DNA from: Peptococcaceae bacterium CEB3 | GTDB lineage: Bacteria; Bacillota; Desulfitobacteriia; Desulfitobacteriales; Desulfitobacteriaceae | Reading direction: 5' to 3' | Assembly: GCA_001029295.1 (NCBI GenBank) | Contig: LDXJ01000060.1 | Coordinates: forward strand, 186,127-250,126 | Length of the DNA: 64,000 bases | Shown here: piece by piece, positions 1 to 8,554 of the stretch | Numbering within the stretch: the stretch's first letter is position 1 | Layout: each line of letters opens with the position of its first letter | Made by a program: the position numbers and the translations under genes | Notes under the pieces: model-generated | Told to the model about the DNA's origin: nothing | Databases searched by the model: none | Seen by the model: the letters and a program-made list of their open reading frames with translations, nothing else

Positions 1-213
1 GGAATTGCCATCGTCGGGATCGACGGGGAGAAAGAGGCGGTTAATGACGTCCAACAAGGGCTTTTTTATGCTGACATTGCTCAACAACCGACGCAAGAAG
101 GGATATTAGGCGTGCAGAATGCGGTTAAGCTGGCTAAGGGAGAAACTGTGCCGGCCACGATTAACTCCCCCCTGCAATTGGTCGAAAAAGGAACTTCTTT
201 CAGCGGCTTCTAA
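1..213 (+). CDS. Sugar ABC transporter substrate-binding protein, C-terminal end (partial)
   Basis: The window opens inside a reading frame that stays open from base 1 to a TAA at 211-213 and gives about 70 residues. It begins GIAIVGIDGEKEA, then reads QQPTQEGILGVQNAVKLAKGE and ends near TSFSGF. The IVGIDG strand followed by an Ala/Gln-rich helix and a short C-terminal strand fits periplasmic binding proteins of the RbsB type (family knowledge). A ribokinase gene 95 bp downstream supports a pentose, probably ribose, as ligand (inference). The N-terminus, including any lipoprotein signal, lies outside the window. Confidence 0.72.
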   Translation, partial: GIAIVGIDGEKEAVNDVQQGLFYADIAQQPTQEGILGVQNAVKLAKGETVPATINSPLQLVEKGTSFSGF

Positions 214-308
214 GAGTGTCCAGAGCATTTTGTGGCAGAACTCAGGTCAAGCCGACCGCATGAATGAACAATCCGTCCGGGTAGAGGGTTAAGGGGGATG
301 GGAGGATA

Positions 309-1244
309 ATGCGTTCCATCGCTGTCATCGGTAGTCTCAACATGGATATAGTCAATTGGGTCGAGAAGGCACCTTTGCCGGGAGAGACCATTCGGGCCCT
401 GGCTACCGCTTATGTTCCGGGCGGAAAAGGGGCCAATCAGGCTGTGGCTGCCGCCAGGGCGGGAGCCATGGTCGAAATGATCGGGGGTGTAGGTCAGGAC
501 GATTACGGAGAGGCGTTGTTGGAAAACCTACGCGCCTCGGGTGTCAGGACGGAGGGGGTGCTTCTTGAACCCGGAGTGTCAACTGGGATAGCCTTTATTA
601 CCGTAGACGCTCTGGGTGAAAATAGCATTATTCTTGCCGCAGGAGCCAACGGAAAATTAACCCCTGAGAAGATTGGAACGGAGGATCGGTTTGCCTTCCG
701 ACCTGATATGGTTGTTTTGCAAAATGAGATACCGTATCCCACTGTGGCCTATGCTTTGACCTATTTTGCGGCGATGGAAAAGTATATCATCTATAACCCG
801 GCTCCTGCTCTTAAGTTGCCTGAAGATGACTACCGCAAAATCAATTTACTCATTCTGAACGAAACAGAAGCGGCGGTTCTGACCGGGGGCGCTGTTGGCA
901 GCGCGGAGGAAGTTCGTAACGCGGCGGAAATCTTGGTAGAGTGCGGGTGCCGGGAAGTCATCATTACCCTGGGAGGCAGGGGCTTATTTTACCGAAACCG
1001 CGAAAGAAATATGATGTTTTTTTTGAATGCGTTCAAGGTGCCGGTGATAGACACCACGGCGGCAGGCGACACTTTCGTCGGAGCCTATGCCGCGGCCCTG
1101 GCGGAGGGCTTGCCGGTGCGGGAAGTGCTGCGTTTTGCTTCCGCAGCTGCGGCCCTGACTGTTACCCGGAAGGGTGCGCAAACATCAATTCCCGAACGGG
1201 CAGATATCGACTTGTTTTTAAGGGATAGGCAGTGTCGCAAGTAG
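309..1244 (+). CDS. rbsK: Ribokinase (PfkB family)
   Basis: Predicted to phosphorylate D-ribose to ribose-5-phosphate with ATP in the cytoplasm. The 311-residue length is normal for the family. The first PfkB signature GGKGANQ is at residues 38-44. The second, DTTAAGDTF, begins at Asp248 and carries the catalytic base Asp254. The ATG follows a GGGAGG Shine-Dalgarno site at good spacing. It lies just after the end of a sugar-binding protein gene, so it is probably the last gene of a ribose uptake operon. A double hairpin follows. Another PfkB sugar kinase cannot be ruled out, but motifs and context favour ribokinase. Confidence 0.93.
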   Translation: MRSIAVIGSLNMDIVNWVEKAPLPGETIRALATAYVPGGKGANQAVAAARAGAMVEMIGGVGQDDYGEALLENLRASGVRTEGVLLEPGVSTGIAFITVDALGENSIILAAGANGKLTPEKIGTEDRFAFRPDMVVLQNEIPYPTVAYALTYFAAMEKYIIYNPAPALKLPEDDYRKINLLILNETEAAVLTGGAVGSAEEVRNAAEILVECGCREVIITLGGRGLFYRNRERNMMFFLNAFKVPVIDTTAAGDTFVGAYAAALAEGLPVREVLRFASAAAALTVTRKGAQTSIPERADIDLFLRDRQCRK

Positions 1245-1326
1245 CCACCCCGACATCAAAAGGGTTTAACCGCTGCGGCCTATATCGCATGAAGCAGTCT
1301 TACGCAACCCACAAAGACGATATATA

Positions 1327-1364
1327 AAAACTCCCCGAAAACCTCGTGGTTCCGGGGAGTTTTG
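1327..1364. terminator. Bidirectional terminator hairpin
   Basis: The arms AAAACTCCCCG and CGGGGAGTTTT pair perfectly around a loop that contains a further small AACC/GGTT stem. T-runs flank both sides, so the structure could stop rbsK transcripts and also those of the converging minus-strand gene ending at 1512. Confidence 0.8.
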
Positions 1365-1430
1365 CTCGCGTATCCTACACGGAAAGAGGGACATCGGAGG
1401 ATACTCGGATTGAATATGGTAAACCGACAT

Positions 1431-1472
1431 AAGAGAGGCACTATCATTGAGATAATGCCTCTCTTGTTGTTT
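1431..1472 (+). terminator. Second rho-independent terminator after rbsK
   Basis: AAGAGAGGCA pairs with TGCCTCTCTT, and a TATC/GATA stem extends the hairpin inside the loop. GTTGTTTTTTT follows on the + strand. Only the + strand has the U-tract. Confidence 0.8.
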
Positions 1473-1511
1473 TTTTCGTATCGGTTTAGAGATGGGTTCA
1501 CATTGTTTGTC

Positions 1512-2162
1512 TTATTGTACATAACTTGGCGCGTCACCGGGAACGGTATCCTCCGGGATCACCGCGGGAGTCATGTCGTCGAAATACTCGTCGAAATCGC
1601 GTGTCTCTGTCCGCACATTCTGTGTTTGCCTCTTTTCCGGCAGGAGAGAACGATCGGCGAGGTGCATAATGGCATAACTCGCGCTCAGACCATAGAGCAT
1701 ATTGTCCCAAAGAGAGGCGTAGAAGGTCTTTGTCAGCTTGGGCTTAGCCCGGTAAAGTCCCAGCCGGGTGGCTCCGTCAACCAGGATGGACCAGGTGAGT
1801 GAGCCATAGAAAGCCCCTTTCACATAGGCCAAGTCACGGCCCGTTCGTTTAAACAGATAGACCAGAGGAACACCGAGAGCCGTCCCCGTAAACATGTGGG
1901 CGATTTGGCCGAGAAGAAAATCCTTGCGCCGGTTGGTACGCCAGGTTCGAAAGAGCATGGAACCGGCCAAGTGGCCGAGCAGGTTTTCCGTCTTTCCGCG
2001 GCGCCAGAGGATCAGGTTGGACAAATCCATCGTCAGAGTTCCGATCAGTCCGGCCAAAAGTCCCAACCCGATGCTGTCCTTAATCTTTCCCATTGATTTC
2101 ATCCGGCCCCGCCGGCCGCCCGCCGTGCCGGTCAGGCGGTAAAGAATCTCAAGCCATTTCAA
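1512..2162 (-). CDS. Conserved membrane protein of unknown function
   Basis: A 216-residue protein and the only minus-strand gene in the first 35 kb with good support. Four hydrophobic segments are visible: near residues 31-53 (GLLAGLIGTLTM), 85-105 (AHMFTGTALGVPLVYLF), 118-135 (FYGSLTWSILVDGA) and 150-168. An acidic tail ends DDMTPAVIPEDTV. The start is TTG at 2162-2160, preceded on the minus strand by AAGGGGGGG six bases away. A methionine at residue 21 is an alternative start. It is transcribed away from mraZ. I do not recognise the family with certainty. The pattern resembles small integral membrane proteins found in Clostridia, and no function is assigned. Confidence 0.7.
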   Translation of the reverse strand: MKWLEILYRLTGTAGGRRGRMKSMGKIKDSIGLGLLAGLIGTLTMDLSNLILWRRGKTENLLGHLAGSMLFRTWRTNRRKDFLLGQIAHMFTGTALGVPLVYLFKRTGRDLAYVKGAFYGSLTWSILVDGATRLGLYRAKPKLTKTFYASLWDNMLYGLSASYAIMHLADRSLLPEKRQTQNVRTETRDFDEYFDDMTPAVIPEDTVPGDAPSYVQ

Positions 2163-2412
2163 GCAGTACCCCCCCTTGCTCTGTCTCAGACATTGTTGAG
2201 GTTAGTATGTGTACTTTCTCAAGTTTGATTAAGGCATTTATTACCAGGTTGCAGGAGCGGGAGGCTGGCAAGGGTCGGAAGGCCGAGGGCAACAGGCCAG
2301 CCAGCCGAGGGCAGCGGCCCAGCCGAGCGAAGTACGTGAACAGAATTCTCACGAGTAAAACTGGCGGCTGGGAAGAAAAAAATTTTCCGGAGTGGCAGGA
2401 AAATACCTGGAA

Positions 2413-2448
2413 GTGGAGAATAAGTGGGGTAAAGTGGGACAAAGTGGC
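2413..2448 (+). promoter_or_regulatory. MraZ operator: tandem GTGGG boxes
   Basis: GTGGG-like boxes begin at 2413, 2424, 2434 and 2444. The last three are spaced exactly 10 bp (TAAGTGGGG, AAAGTGGGA, AAAGTGGCG). MraZ is known to bind TGGGN repeats separated by five bases in front of its own operon, so this is the expected autoregulatory site, about 75 bp upstream of mraZ. Confidence 0.8.
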
Positions 2449-2520
2449 GGACCTCCCCACGGGTGCGAGAGAAGCTGCGCCGACCACGTGAGAGAGACTG
2501 CGGCGACGGGGTGAAAGACG

Positions 2521-2952
2521 ATGTTCATGGGGGAATACCTCCATACGGTGGACGGCAAGGGTCGCTTGATCATGCCGGCGAAATTCCGCGAGGCTTTGGG
2601 GGAGCAGTTTATTGCCACCAAGGGCTTGGATCATTGTCTGTTTGTTTACCCCCAAGATGAATGGAAAATCCTCGAAGAAAAACTGCGGGCACTGCCCTTT
2701 ACTCAACCCGACGTGCGGGCTTTCGTCCGTTTCTTCTTTTCCGGAGCCAGCGAATGTGAAGTGGATAAACAGGGAAGGATCTTGTTGCCGGCGAATTTGC
2801 GCCAATACGCCCAGATTACCAAGGATGTGGTTCTTGTGGGGGTTTCGACCCGCGTTGAGATCTGGAGTCAAGAGTTGTGGGCGGAATACAGCAGCCGGGC
2901 GGAAGAAGCCTACGCTCAAGCGGCCGAGTCCTTAGTCGAGCTCGGTATATAG
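2521..2952 (+). CDS. mraZ: Transcriptional regulator MraZ
   Basis: 143 residues, the standard length. Two AbrB-type swapped-hairpin halves are visible: [17 protein letters not shown] near residues 8-24 and [16 protein letters not shown] near residues 80-95. MraZ forms a ring-shaped oligomer that binds direct repeats upstream of the dcw cluster and modulates transcription of the division and wall genes. The matching boxes lie just upstream. The ATG at 2521 is preceded by a weak GGGGTG. First gene of the dcw cluster, followed by rsmH after 190 bp. Confidence 0.95.
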   Translation: MFMGEYLHTVDGKGRLIMPAKFREALGEQFIATKGLDHCLFVYPQDEWKILEEKLRALPFTQPDVRAFVRFFFSGASECEVDKQGRILLPANLRQYAQITKDVVLVGVSTRVEIWSQELWAEYSSRAEEAYAQAAESLVELGI

Positions 2953-3142
2953 GGTGTTAAGGCCTGAGCTCAGCGGGTGCGGGAACTCGAAGGGCTCCTG
3001 GGTTCAAGGGGTTCGGAGGAGGGGTCCGACTAGCGCCTCGGTTCAAGGGGTTTAGAGCGGAGACCAGACCACAGAGAAGAAGGAGAATGGATATTGGCGC
3101 AGGCTGGCGGGCGAAGTTCGAATTGGCGAAGGACGGATTATT

Positions 3143-4120
3143 TTGGCATACACGCATACTACGGTCCTACTTCATGAAGCTGTGGATTATTGGTTCACGG
3201 ACCCGGACTGGGTTTATGTTGACGCAACCTTGGGCGGAGCGGGTCACAGCGCGCTGCTGCTCAGCCGTTTGAGCGCAAGGGGAAAACTCTTTGGCCTCGA
3301 CCAGGATCCGGTGGCGATACGTCACGCCGGGGAGCGCTTTGCGGAAGAACCGCGGGTGAACTTACTGAGGACTAATTTTGTCGCCTTGGAGGACAAGCTG
3401 CGGCAAGCGGGGGCACTGCCGGTCCATGGGATTCTCTTCGACTTGGGGGTGTCTTCACCGCAGCTGGACGAAGGAGAGCGGGGTTTCAGCTACATGCGGG
3501 ATGCCCCGCTGGATATGCGCATGGATCCCGGGCGGGAATTGACGGCGCGAGATATCGTCAATAGTTGGTCAGAAGATGAGATTTATAGCGTTATCAGGCG
3601 TTTTGGGGAGGAAAAATGGGCTAAACGGATTGCCGGGTTCATCGTGGGGGCACGGGCAAAGCACCCGCTGTCGACGACGGGGGAACTCGTCGAAGTGATC
3701 AAGGCCGCGATCCCGGCCTCCGCCCGCCGGGAAGGGCCGCATCCGGCTAAACGAACGTTTCAGGCCTTGCGCATTGCGGTCAATGATGAGCTGGGAGTCT
3801 TGGAGCGGGCTTTGGATCAAGCCCTGCGCTGTCTGGCACCCGGCGGACATCTGGTTGTGATCACCTTTCACTCGCTGGAGGACCGGCTGGTGAAAGAAAA
3901 AATGCAGTCTTGGCTGGGGAAATGCACCTGCCCGCCGGGCTTGCCGGTCTGTGTCTGCGGGGCCGTGGCCTCGGCCCGCCTCCTTAACCGCAAACCGGTG
4001 CTGCCGTCGGCGACGGAAATAGCGAACAATCCCCGCTCCCGCAGTGCCAAGCTGAGGGCGGCGGAAAAGGTGAGCGAGTGTGGCGGGCGGCCGGGAATAG
4101 GAAGCACGAATAGTTCTTAG
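3143..4120 (+). CDS. rsmH: 16S rRNA m4C1402 methyltransferase RsmH
   Basis: Transfers a methyl group from SAM to N4 of C1402 in 16S rRNA. The 325-residue protein opens with TTVLLHEAVDY and the SAM-binding stretch VDATLGGAGHSALLL near residues 27-41, then GILFDLGVSSPQLD and ERGFSY, all typical of the MraW/RsmH family. Near the C-terminus are RNPRSRSAKLR-type residues (ANNPRSRSAKLRAAEK). The start is TTG at 3143 with AAGGA nine bases upstream; no in-frame ATG fits better. It lies between mraZ and ftsL as in nearly all dcw clusters. Confidence 0.95.
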   Translation: MAYTHTTVLLHEAVDYWFTDPDWVYVDATLGGAGHSALLLSRLSARGKLFGLDQDPVAIRHAGERFAEEPRVNLLRTNFVALEDKLRQAGALPVHGILFDLGVSSPQLDEGERGFSYMRDAPLDMRMDPGRELTARDIVNSWSEDEIYSVIRRFGEEKWAKRIAGFIVGARAKHPLSTTGELVEVIKAAIPASARREGPHPAKRTFQALRIAVNDELGVLERALDQALRCLAPGGHLVVITFHSLEDRLVKEKMQSWLGKCTCPPGLPVCVCGAVASARLLNRKPVLPSATEIANNPRSRSAKLRAAEKVSECGGRPGIGSTNSS

Positions 4121-4183
4121 ATGCTAACGATGGTCACTTGGACAGCTGAATGACGGTCTAAAGAGAAAGGTGGGGGAATACCC

Positions 4184-4792
4184 ATGGTAGTAGCGCAGGA
4201 AAAGTTAGAACGGCGGCAGGCATCCCTGCCGAGTGAGCCGGAAAGACGGCCCGGCACGCGAAGTGCCCGGACCGGATATTCCGGAAGTGCCGAGGCCGGA
4301 TACCCGGGACGTTCCCCTGCCGGATACCCGGGAAGTTCCCACCCCGGGACGCGGAGAAGGTCCCGCGCCAGAAATCCCAAGAGACTGCGGCTGCAACGGA
4401 GAAGCGTTCTGGCCCTGGCTTTGGCGGTGGGGATCTTCGGTGCCATCTGTGCCGACACGATTCAGCTCACGGTGGTGAAAGGAGCGGAGATCCGCAGCCT
4501 GGAAAAGGACATTTCCACGGCCAAAGCCCAGAATGATCTGCTGCAGGTTCAGGTGGATAAACTGCGTTCGGTTGGACGGATTGAATCCGCGGCTCTGGCC
4601 ATGGGTATGGTTCAGCCTTCGGGGACGGTCTATGTGGCCGGGAATCTGCCTGCTGTCAAGAAATCATCGCAAGCCACTGCACCCAAGGTCGCCGGCCCCC
4701 GGGCAGGGAGTGCGCAGGAGGCACCCAAACAGTCGGCACTGCATCAACTGGCGCAGATCTTTACGGGCTTGTTTGCCTCCGCACAGCGCTAA
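4184..4792 (+). CDS. ftsL: FtsL-like septum formation protein
   Basis: A 202-residue bitopic protein. A disordered, basic, Gly/Pro-rich N-terminal part of about 85 residues carries three near repeats of the type GYPGSS. One transmembrane helix follows near residues 87-107 (VLALALAVGIFGAICAD). After it comes a short coiled-coil (IRSLEKDISTAKAQNDLLQ) and a KLRSVGRIESAALAMGM stretch, as in FtsL/DivIC. FtsL scaffolds FtsQ, DivIC and the PBP at the septum. Identity rests on topology and its position between rsmH and the PBP gene, because FtsL sequences diverge strongly. The cytoplasmic extension is longer than usual and its repeats suggest repeat expansion. GGTGGGGG precedes the ATG. Confidence 0.85.
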   Translation: MVVAQEKLERRQASLPSEPERRPGTRSARTGYSGSAEAGYPGRSPAGYPGSSHPGTRRRSRARNPKRLRLQRRSVLALALAVGIFGAICADTIQLTVVKGAEIRSLEKDISTAKAQNDLLQVQVDKLRSVGRIESAALAMGMVQPSGTVYVAGNLPAVKKSSQATAPKVAGPRAGSAQEAPKQSALHQLAQIFTGLFASAQR

Positions 4793-4845
4793 AGGGAAAC
4801 AGGCGATTTGGGTACGCAGGATAGGGCGGAACAGGGAGGAAGCGC

Positions 4846-6903
4846 ATGAGTCCTTTAGTCCGTATGCGTAAACGAATCGCTTTTCTTTTTTTGTGCGTCA
4901 GCGTGTTCTTGGTCGTCCTAATCGTGCGCTTGGCTTATGTTCAATTGGGCCAAGGGGCGGAGTTAACCAAAAAAGCCGAAGAGAGCCATTTCCGCGGCGT
5001 CCCGGTGGCGCCCAAGAGGGGAAACATCGAGGACTGCAACGGCAGCATCCTGGCGATGAGTGTCAGCAGCGAAACGGTTTACGCTATTCCGGCGGAGATC
5101 CGGCAGTCCGGACGCACAGCAGAGATCGCGCAAAAGCTTGCCCAAATGTTACATAAGCCCTTGGATGATATTACCAAGCTGATCACGAAACGCGCGGCCT
5201 TGGTCTATGTACAGAAAAGGGTCGATTCTCAGGCCGCCGCGGCTGTCCGGGCGGCAAACTTTCCGGGCGTGGGGGTTACGGAAGACAGCCGCCGTTATTA
5301 CCCGAACGGGTCCTTGGCGGCCCATATTATCGGATTTACCGGGATTGACAATCAAGGGTTGGAAGGAATAGAGTTAACCAGGGATAAAGAGCTCAAGGGG
5401 ACGCCGGGGAGCGTCCAGGTAGAATTCGGAGCGAACGGGGTCGAACTGCCGCAGGCCGACCGCTTGTATTTCCCTCCCAAACAGGGAGATACGGTCCGCC
5501 TGACGATCGATAAAAATATTCAGGCCTTTGCAGACCGCGAACTGCAAAAGCTCATGTCCGGCCAGGGGGCCAACATGAACGGCCAGGCGCCGAAAAACGC
5601 GTCCATTCTGGTCATGGACCCCGACACCGGAGCCCTCTTGGCCCTGGCCATGACCCCAACTTTTGATCCAAATCATTACCAGGATTATGATCCGTCGGCT
5701 CGGCGCAACATTGCGGTGCAAAACGGCTATGAACCCGGCTCCACTTTCAAGATCATTACCCTGGCGGCGGCTCTGCAAGAGAAGAAGATTACGCCGGAAG
5801 GGCACTTTTTTGACCCGGGATACTATGCGGTGCTCGGGAAACATGTGCGCTGCTGGAAAGCGGGCGGCCACGGAGACGAGACTTGGGTTCAGGTGGCGGA
5901 AAACTCCTGCAATCCGGGTTTTGTCGAGATGGGACAACGTCTGGGAATGAACGAGTTCTACAAATATTTGCATGACTTCGGTTTCGGTCAGAAGACAGGG
6001 ATTGAAATGTCGGGTGAGGCTCCGGGAATTTTGGCGAACAAGAAAAAGGCCACCGCGCTCGATTTGGCGACCATGTCGATCGGTCAGACCAATAATGTCA
6101 CCGCGATTCAACTCTTGACCGCGGTTTCGGCTGTGGCTAACGGAGGCCTTTTGCTCAAACCCCAACTCGTGAAGGAAATTGACAGTCCGAGCGGACAGGT
6201 TCTCGTGCCTTTTCAGAAGCAGGTGGTACACCGGGTGATCAGCGAGAGCACCTCGAAGCTGGAACGGGAAATCCTGGAGGCGGTGGTTACCAACGGCACC
6301 GGGAGGCGGGCTTTTCTACCGGGTTACAGGGTGGCCGGCAAGACCGGAACCGCCCAAAAAGTCGTCAACGGAGCGTATGTACAAGGGGAATATGTCGCTT
6401 CGTTTGTCGGTTTTGCCCCGGCCGATCACCCGCGCTTGGCAGTCTTGGCCGTGGTCGACGGCGTGCCCTTTTTCGGCGGGGCGGTGGCGGCTCCCATTGT
6501 TCAGTCGGTGCTGCTGGATTCTCTCAAATACCTGGGCATCAAACCCTCACCGGGCGCTCCCATGACCCCCAGCAAACCGATGCCGGGTCTGGAATTTCCG
6601 CCGGTGAAGAAAGCGGCGAGCGTGCCTTCGGTCCTGGGTCTGCCCTTGGCCGAGGCGCAGAAAACACTGACTCAGGCGGGCTTTCAAGTGGATGTCAAAG
6701 GACAGGGGCCAACCGTGGTCGATCAAATTCCCCACGGCGACGCGAGTGTGGAAGCGGGTTCGACGGTGCTGATCGATTTGGGACAGGAGGCGGGGGTTCC
6801 CAGCCTGGGGCGCTGGTGGGCGGATGAGGACGAAGATGTGGCCGCCATCCGGTCCCTGGGGGCTAGGGTTCCGCTGACGGCGGCGCAGGTACCGGGCAGT
6901 TAA
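4846..6903 (+). CDS. Class B penicillin-binding protein with C-terminal PASTA domain (SpoVD/PBP2b type)
   Basis: DD-transpeptidase for septal or spore cortex peptidoglycan. 685 residues: an N-terminal membrane anchor (residues 10-30), a dimerisation domain, and a transpeptidase domain with the catalytic S299-T-F-K302, the SCN motif at 354-356 and KTG at 499-501. One PASTA domain follows (about residues 585-650, starting VPSVLGLPLAEAQKTL) and then a tail. In Firmicutes the dcw copy with one PASTA domain is either division PBP2b or sporulation-specific SpoVD. No second copy is present here, so the two roles cannot be separated. GGGAGGAAGCGC precedes the ATG. Confidence 0.92.
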   Translation: MSPLVRMRKRIAFLFLCVSVFLVVLIVRLAYVQLGQGAELTKKAEESHFRGVPVAPKRGNIEDCNGSILAMSVSSETVYAIPAEIRQSGRTAEIAQKLAQMLHKPLDDITKLITKRAALVYVQKRVDSQAAAAVRAANFPGVGVTEDSRRYYPNGSLAAHIIGFTGIDNQGLEGIELTRDKELKGTPGSVQVEFGANGVELPQADRLYFPPKQGDTVRLTIDKNIQAFADRELQKLMSGQGANMNGQAPKNASILVMDPDTGALLALAMTPTFDPNHYQDYDPSARRNIAVQNGYEPGSTFKIITLAAALQEKKITPEGHFFDPGYYAVLGKHVRCWKAGGHGDETWVQVAENSCNPGFVEMGQRLGMNEFYKYLHDFGFGQKTGIEMSGEAPGILANKKKATALDLATMSIGQTNNVTAIQLLTAVSAVANGGLLLKPQLVKEIDSPSGQVLVPFQKQVVHRVISESTSKLEREILEAVVTNGTGRRAFLPGYRVAGKTGTAQKVVNGAYVQGEYVASFVGFAPADHPRLAVLAVVDGVPFFGGAVAAPIVQSVLLDSLKYLGIKPSPGAPMTPSKPMPGLEFPPVKKAASVPSVLGLPLAEAQKTLTQAGFQVDVKGQGPTVVDQIPHGDASVEAGSTVLIDLGQEAGVPSLGRWWADEDEDVAAIRSLGARVPLTAAQVPGS

Positions 6904-6971
6904 AGAAGCGGGGATTTTTCATCCGCAAGATGTCGGCGGGCTGCTTCTGAATCCGGCGGGAACTGTCTATA

Positions 6972-7030
6972 CTAAATGAAGAAAAGGACCTGGTCGTATG
7001 CTAAATGAAGAAAAGGGCGTGATCGGGATG
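6972..7030 (+). repeat. Duplicated ribosome-binding site and start codon of murE
   Basis: The 16-bp sequence CTAAATGAAGAAAAGG occurs at 6972-6987 and again at 7001-7016. Each copy is followed 10-11 bases later by an in-frame ATG (6998 and 7028). This looks like a recent tandem duplication of about 29-30 bp covering a whole translation initiation region. Confidence 0.85.
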
Positions 7031-8554
7031 GCCGGTGCGAAGACTTTGGCTCAGGTTGCAGCCGGGCCAGATGAGACGGCCCCGGCGGGGGCCATAGACA
7101 CTTTGGGGGTTATAGATACTGTGGGGGATATGAATACCGGGGTGGAGGGGATCACTATCGACTCCCGGAGCGTGAAGCCGGGGGATCTCTTTGTCTGTGT
7201 CCCGGGTTTCACGGTGGATGGGCATGATTTTGCGGCCCGGGCCGTGGCCGCGGGAGCGCGGGCCCTTGTCGTTGAGCGTTTTCTCCCCCTGCCCGTTCCC
7301 CAGGTGAGGGTTCGAAACGCTCGCCGGGCTTTGGGCTTTGTGGCGGCGGCCGTTTACGATCACCCGAGCATGGGCCTGGAAGTGGTGGGGGTGACCGGGA
7401 CCAACGGCAAAACCACCGTCACTCATCTGGTGGAGCGGATAGCCGCTCAGCGCGGTCACAAGGTGGGCTTAATCGGGACTTTGGGAGCAAGAATCGCCGG
7501 GCGCGAGATTCCCGGGCAGCGCACGACCCCCGAAGCGACAGAAATCCAAAAACTCCTGGCGGCTATGCGGGCCGAAGGGGTGAGCCTGGCGGTCATGGAG
7601 GTGTCTTCCCATGCCCTGGATTTGGGCCGGGTCAACGGCTGCGAATTTGACGCGGGGATTTTTACCAACTTAACACAAGATCATTTGGATTATCATAAGA
7701 CGATGGAGGAGTATCTGGAGGCGAAAGCCAAGCTCTTCCGAGGTTTGCAAGGAAAAAAGGAGCCCAAAATCGCGATTATTAATGGGGATGATCCGGCGGC
7801 AGACATGTTAAGAAAAGCCTCGGCGGCCGAGACCGTCACTTACGGTCTGGGGGAAGCCCGGGATTACCGGGCGGCTGAGATTCGGCCGGGTGTGGACGGG
7901 GTTCGTTTCCGGGCCGAATTTCGCGGACGCCGGCAGGAAGTGTTTTATGCCACGCCCGGATTGTTCAGTGTTTATAATGCCTTGGCGGCCTTTGCCTGGG
8001 CGGTGGAGCGGGGTTATGCCGCGGAGGAAGCGGCCCGGGCTTTGGCCGGGATTTCCGGAGTGCCCGGGCGATTTGAAAGCGTCCGCCAGGCCCAGCCTTT
8101 CCAAGTCATAGTTGACTACGCCCATACACCGGACGGTTTAGCCAACGTATTGAAAACCGCGCGGGAATTCACTCAAGGCCGTGTAATCACGGTATTTGGC
8201 TGCGGCGGGGACAGGGACAAGGGCAAACGGCCCCTTATGGGCGGTCTGGCCACCCAATACAGCGATGTCACCTTGGTTACCTCGGATAATCCGCGCACGG
8301 AAGATCCGGAGCAGATCATTAAGGAAATCCTAAACGGAGTCCGGGGCAGCTGTGAAAGTGTCGTTGACCGCCGGGAGGCGATCCGCCGGGCCTGCGCTCT
8401 GGCTCGCCCCGGGGATACGGTCCTGATTGCCGGCAAAGGGCATGAAACCTACCAAATCATCGGCTCGGAGACGCATCCGTTTGACGACCGGGAGGTGGCC
8501 AGGGAGGTACTGGAAGGACTGGGGTACGGGAGGGTTGGTCATGTGGCGGGGTAA
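6998..8554 (+). CDS. murE: UDP-MurNAc-L-Ala-D-Glu:meso-diaminopimelate ligase MurE
   Basis: Adds meso-DAP to the peptidoglycan stem peptide with ATP. 518 residues. The P-loop GTNGKT is at 134-139, and DNPR at 430-433 marks DAP rather than lysine specificity. VMEVSSHAL and the C-terminal KGHETYQ are also present. Residues 24-48 form a Gly/Asp-rich low-complexity stretch of unusual composition (DTLGVIDTVGDMNTGVEG). Two in-frame starts (6998 and 7028) have equivalent ribosome-binding sites through a local duplication; I keep the first. The 3' end overlaps murF by 14 bp. Confidence 0.95.
   Translation: MLNEEKGVIGMAGAKTLAQVAAGPDETAPAGAIDTLGVIDTVGDMNTGVEGITIDSRSVKPGDLFVCVPGFTVDGHDFAARAVAAGARALVVERFLPLPVPQVRVRNARRALGFVAAAVYDHPSMGLEVVGVTGTNGKTTVTHLVERIAAQRGHKVGLIGTLGARIAGREIPGQRTTPEATEIQKLLAAMRAEGVSLAVMEVSSHALDLGRVNGCEFDAGIFTNLTQDHLDYHKTMEEYLEAKAKLFRGLQGKKEPKIAIINGDDPAADMLRKASAAETVTYGLGEARDYRAAEIRPGVDGVRFRAEFRGRRQEVFYATPGLFSVYNALAAFAWAVERGYAAEEAARALAGISGVPGRFESVRQAQPFQVIVDYAHTPDGLANVLKTAREFTQGRVITVFGCGGDRDKGKRPLMGGLATQYSDVTLVTSDNPRTEDPEQIIKEILNGVRGSCESVVDRREAIRRACALARPGDTVLIAGKGHETYQIIGSETHPFDDREVAREVLEGLGYGRVGHVAG

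Noticed and set aside
2149-2919. 256-codon minus-strand frame across mraZ
   Set aside because: Antisense to mraZ and its operator region; no protein-like composition.
5374-6231. 285-codon minus-strand open frame
   Set aside because: Antisense to the transpeptidase domain of the PBP gene, with no ribosome-binding site and no recognisable domain.
8427-8540. N-terminally extended MurF
   Set aside because: The frame is open 38 codons upstream, but this part overlaps murE coding sequence and lacks a ribosome-binding site; ATG 8541 gives a normal MurF.
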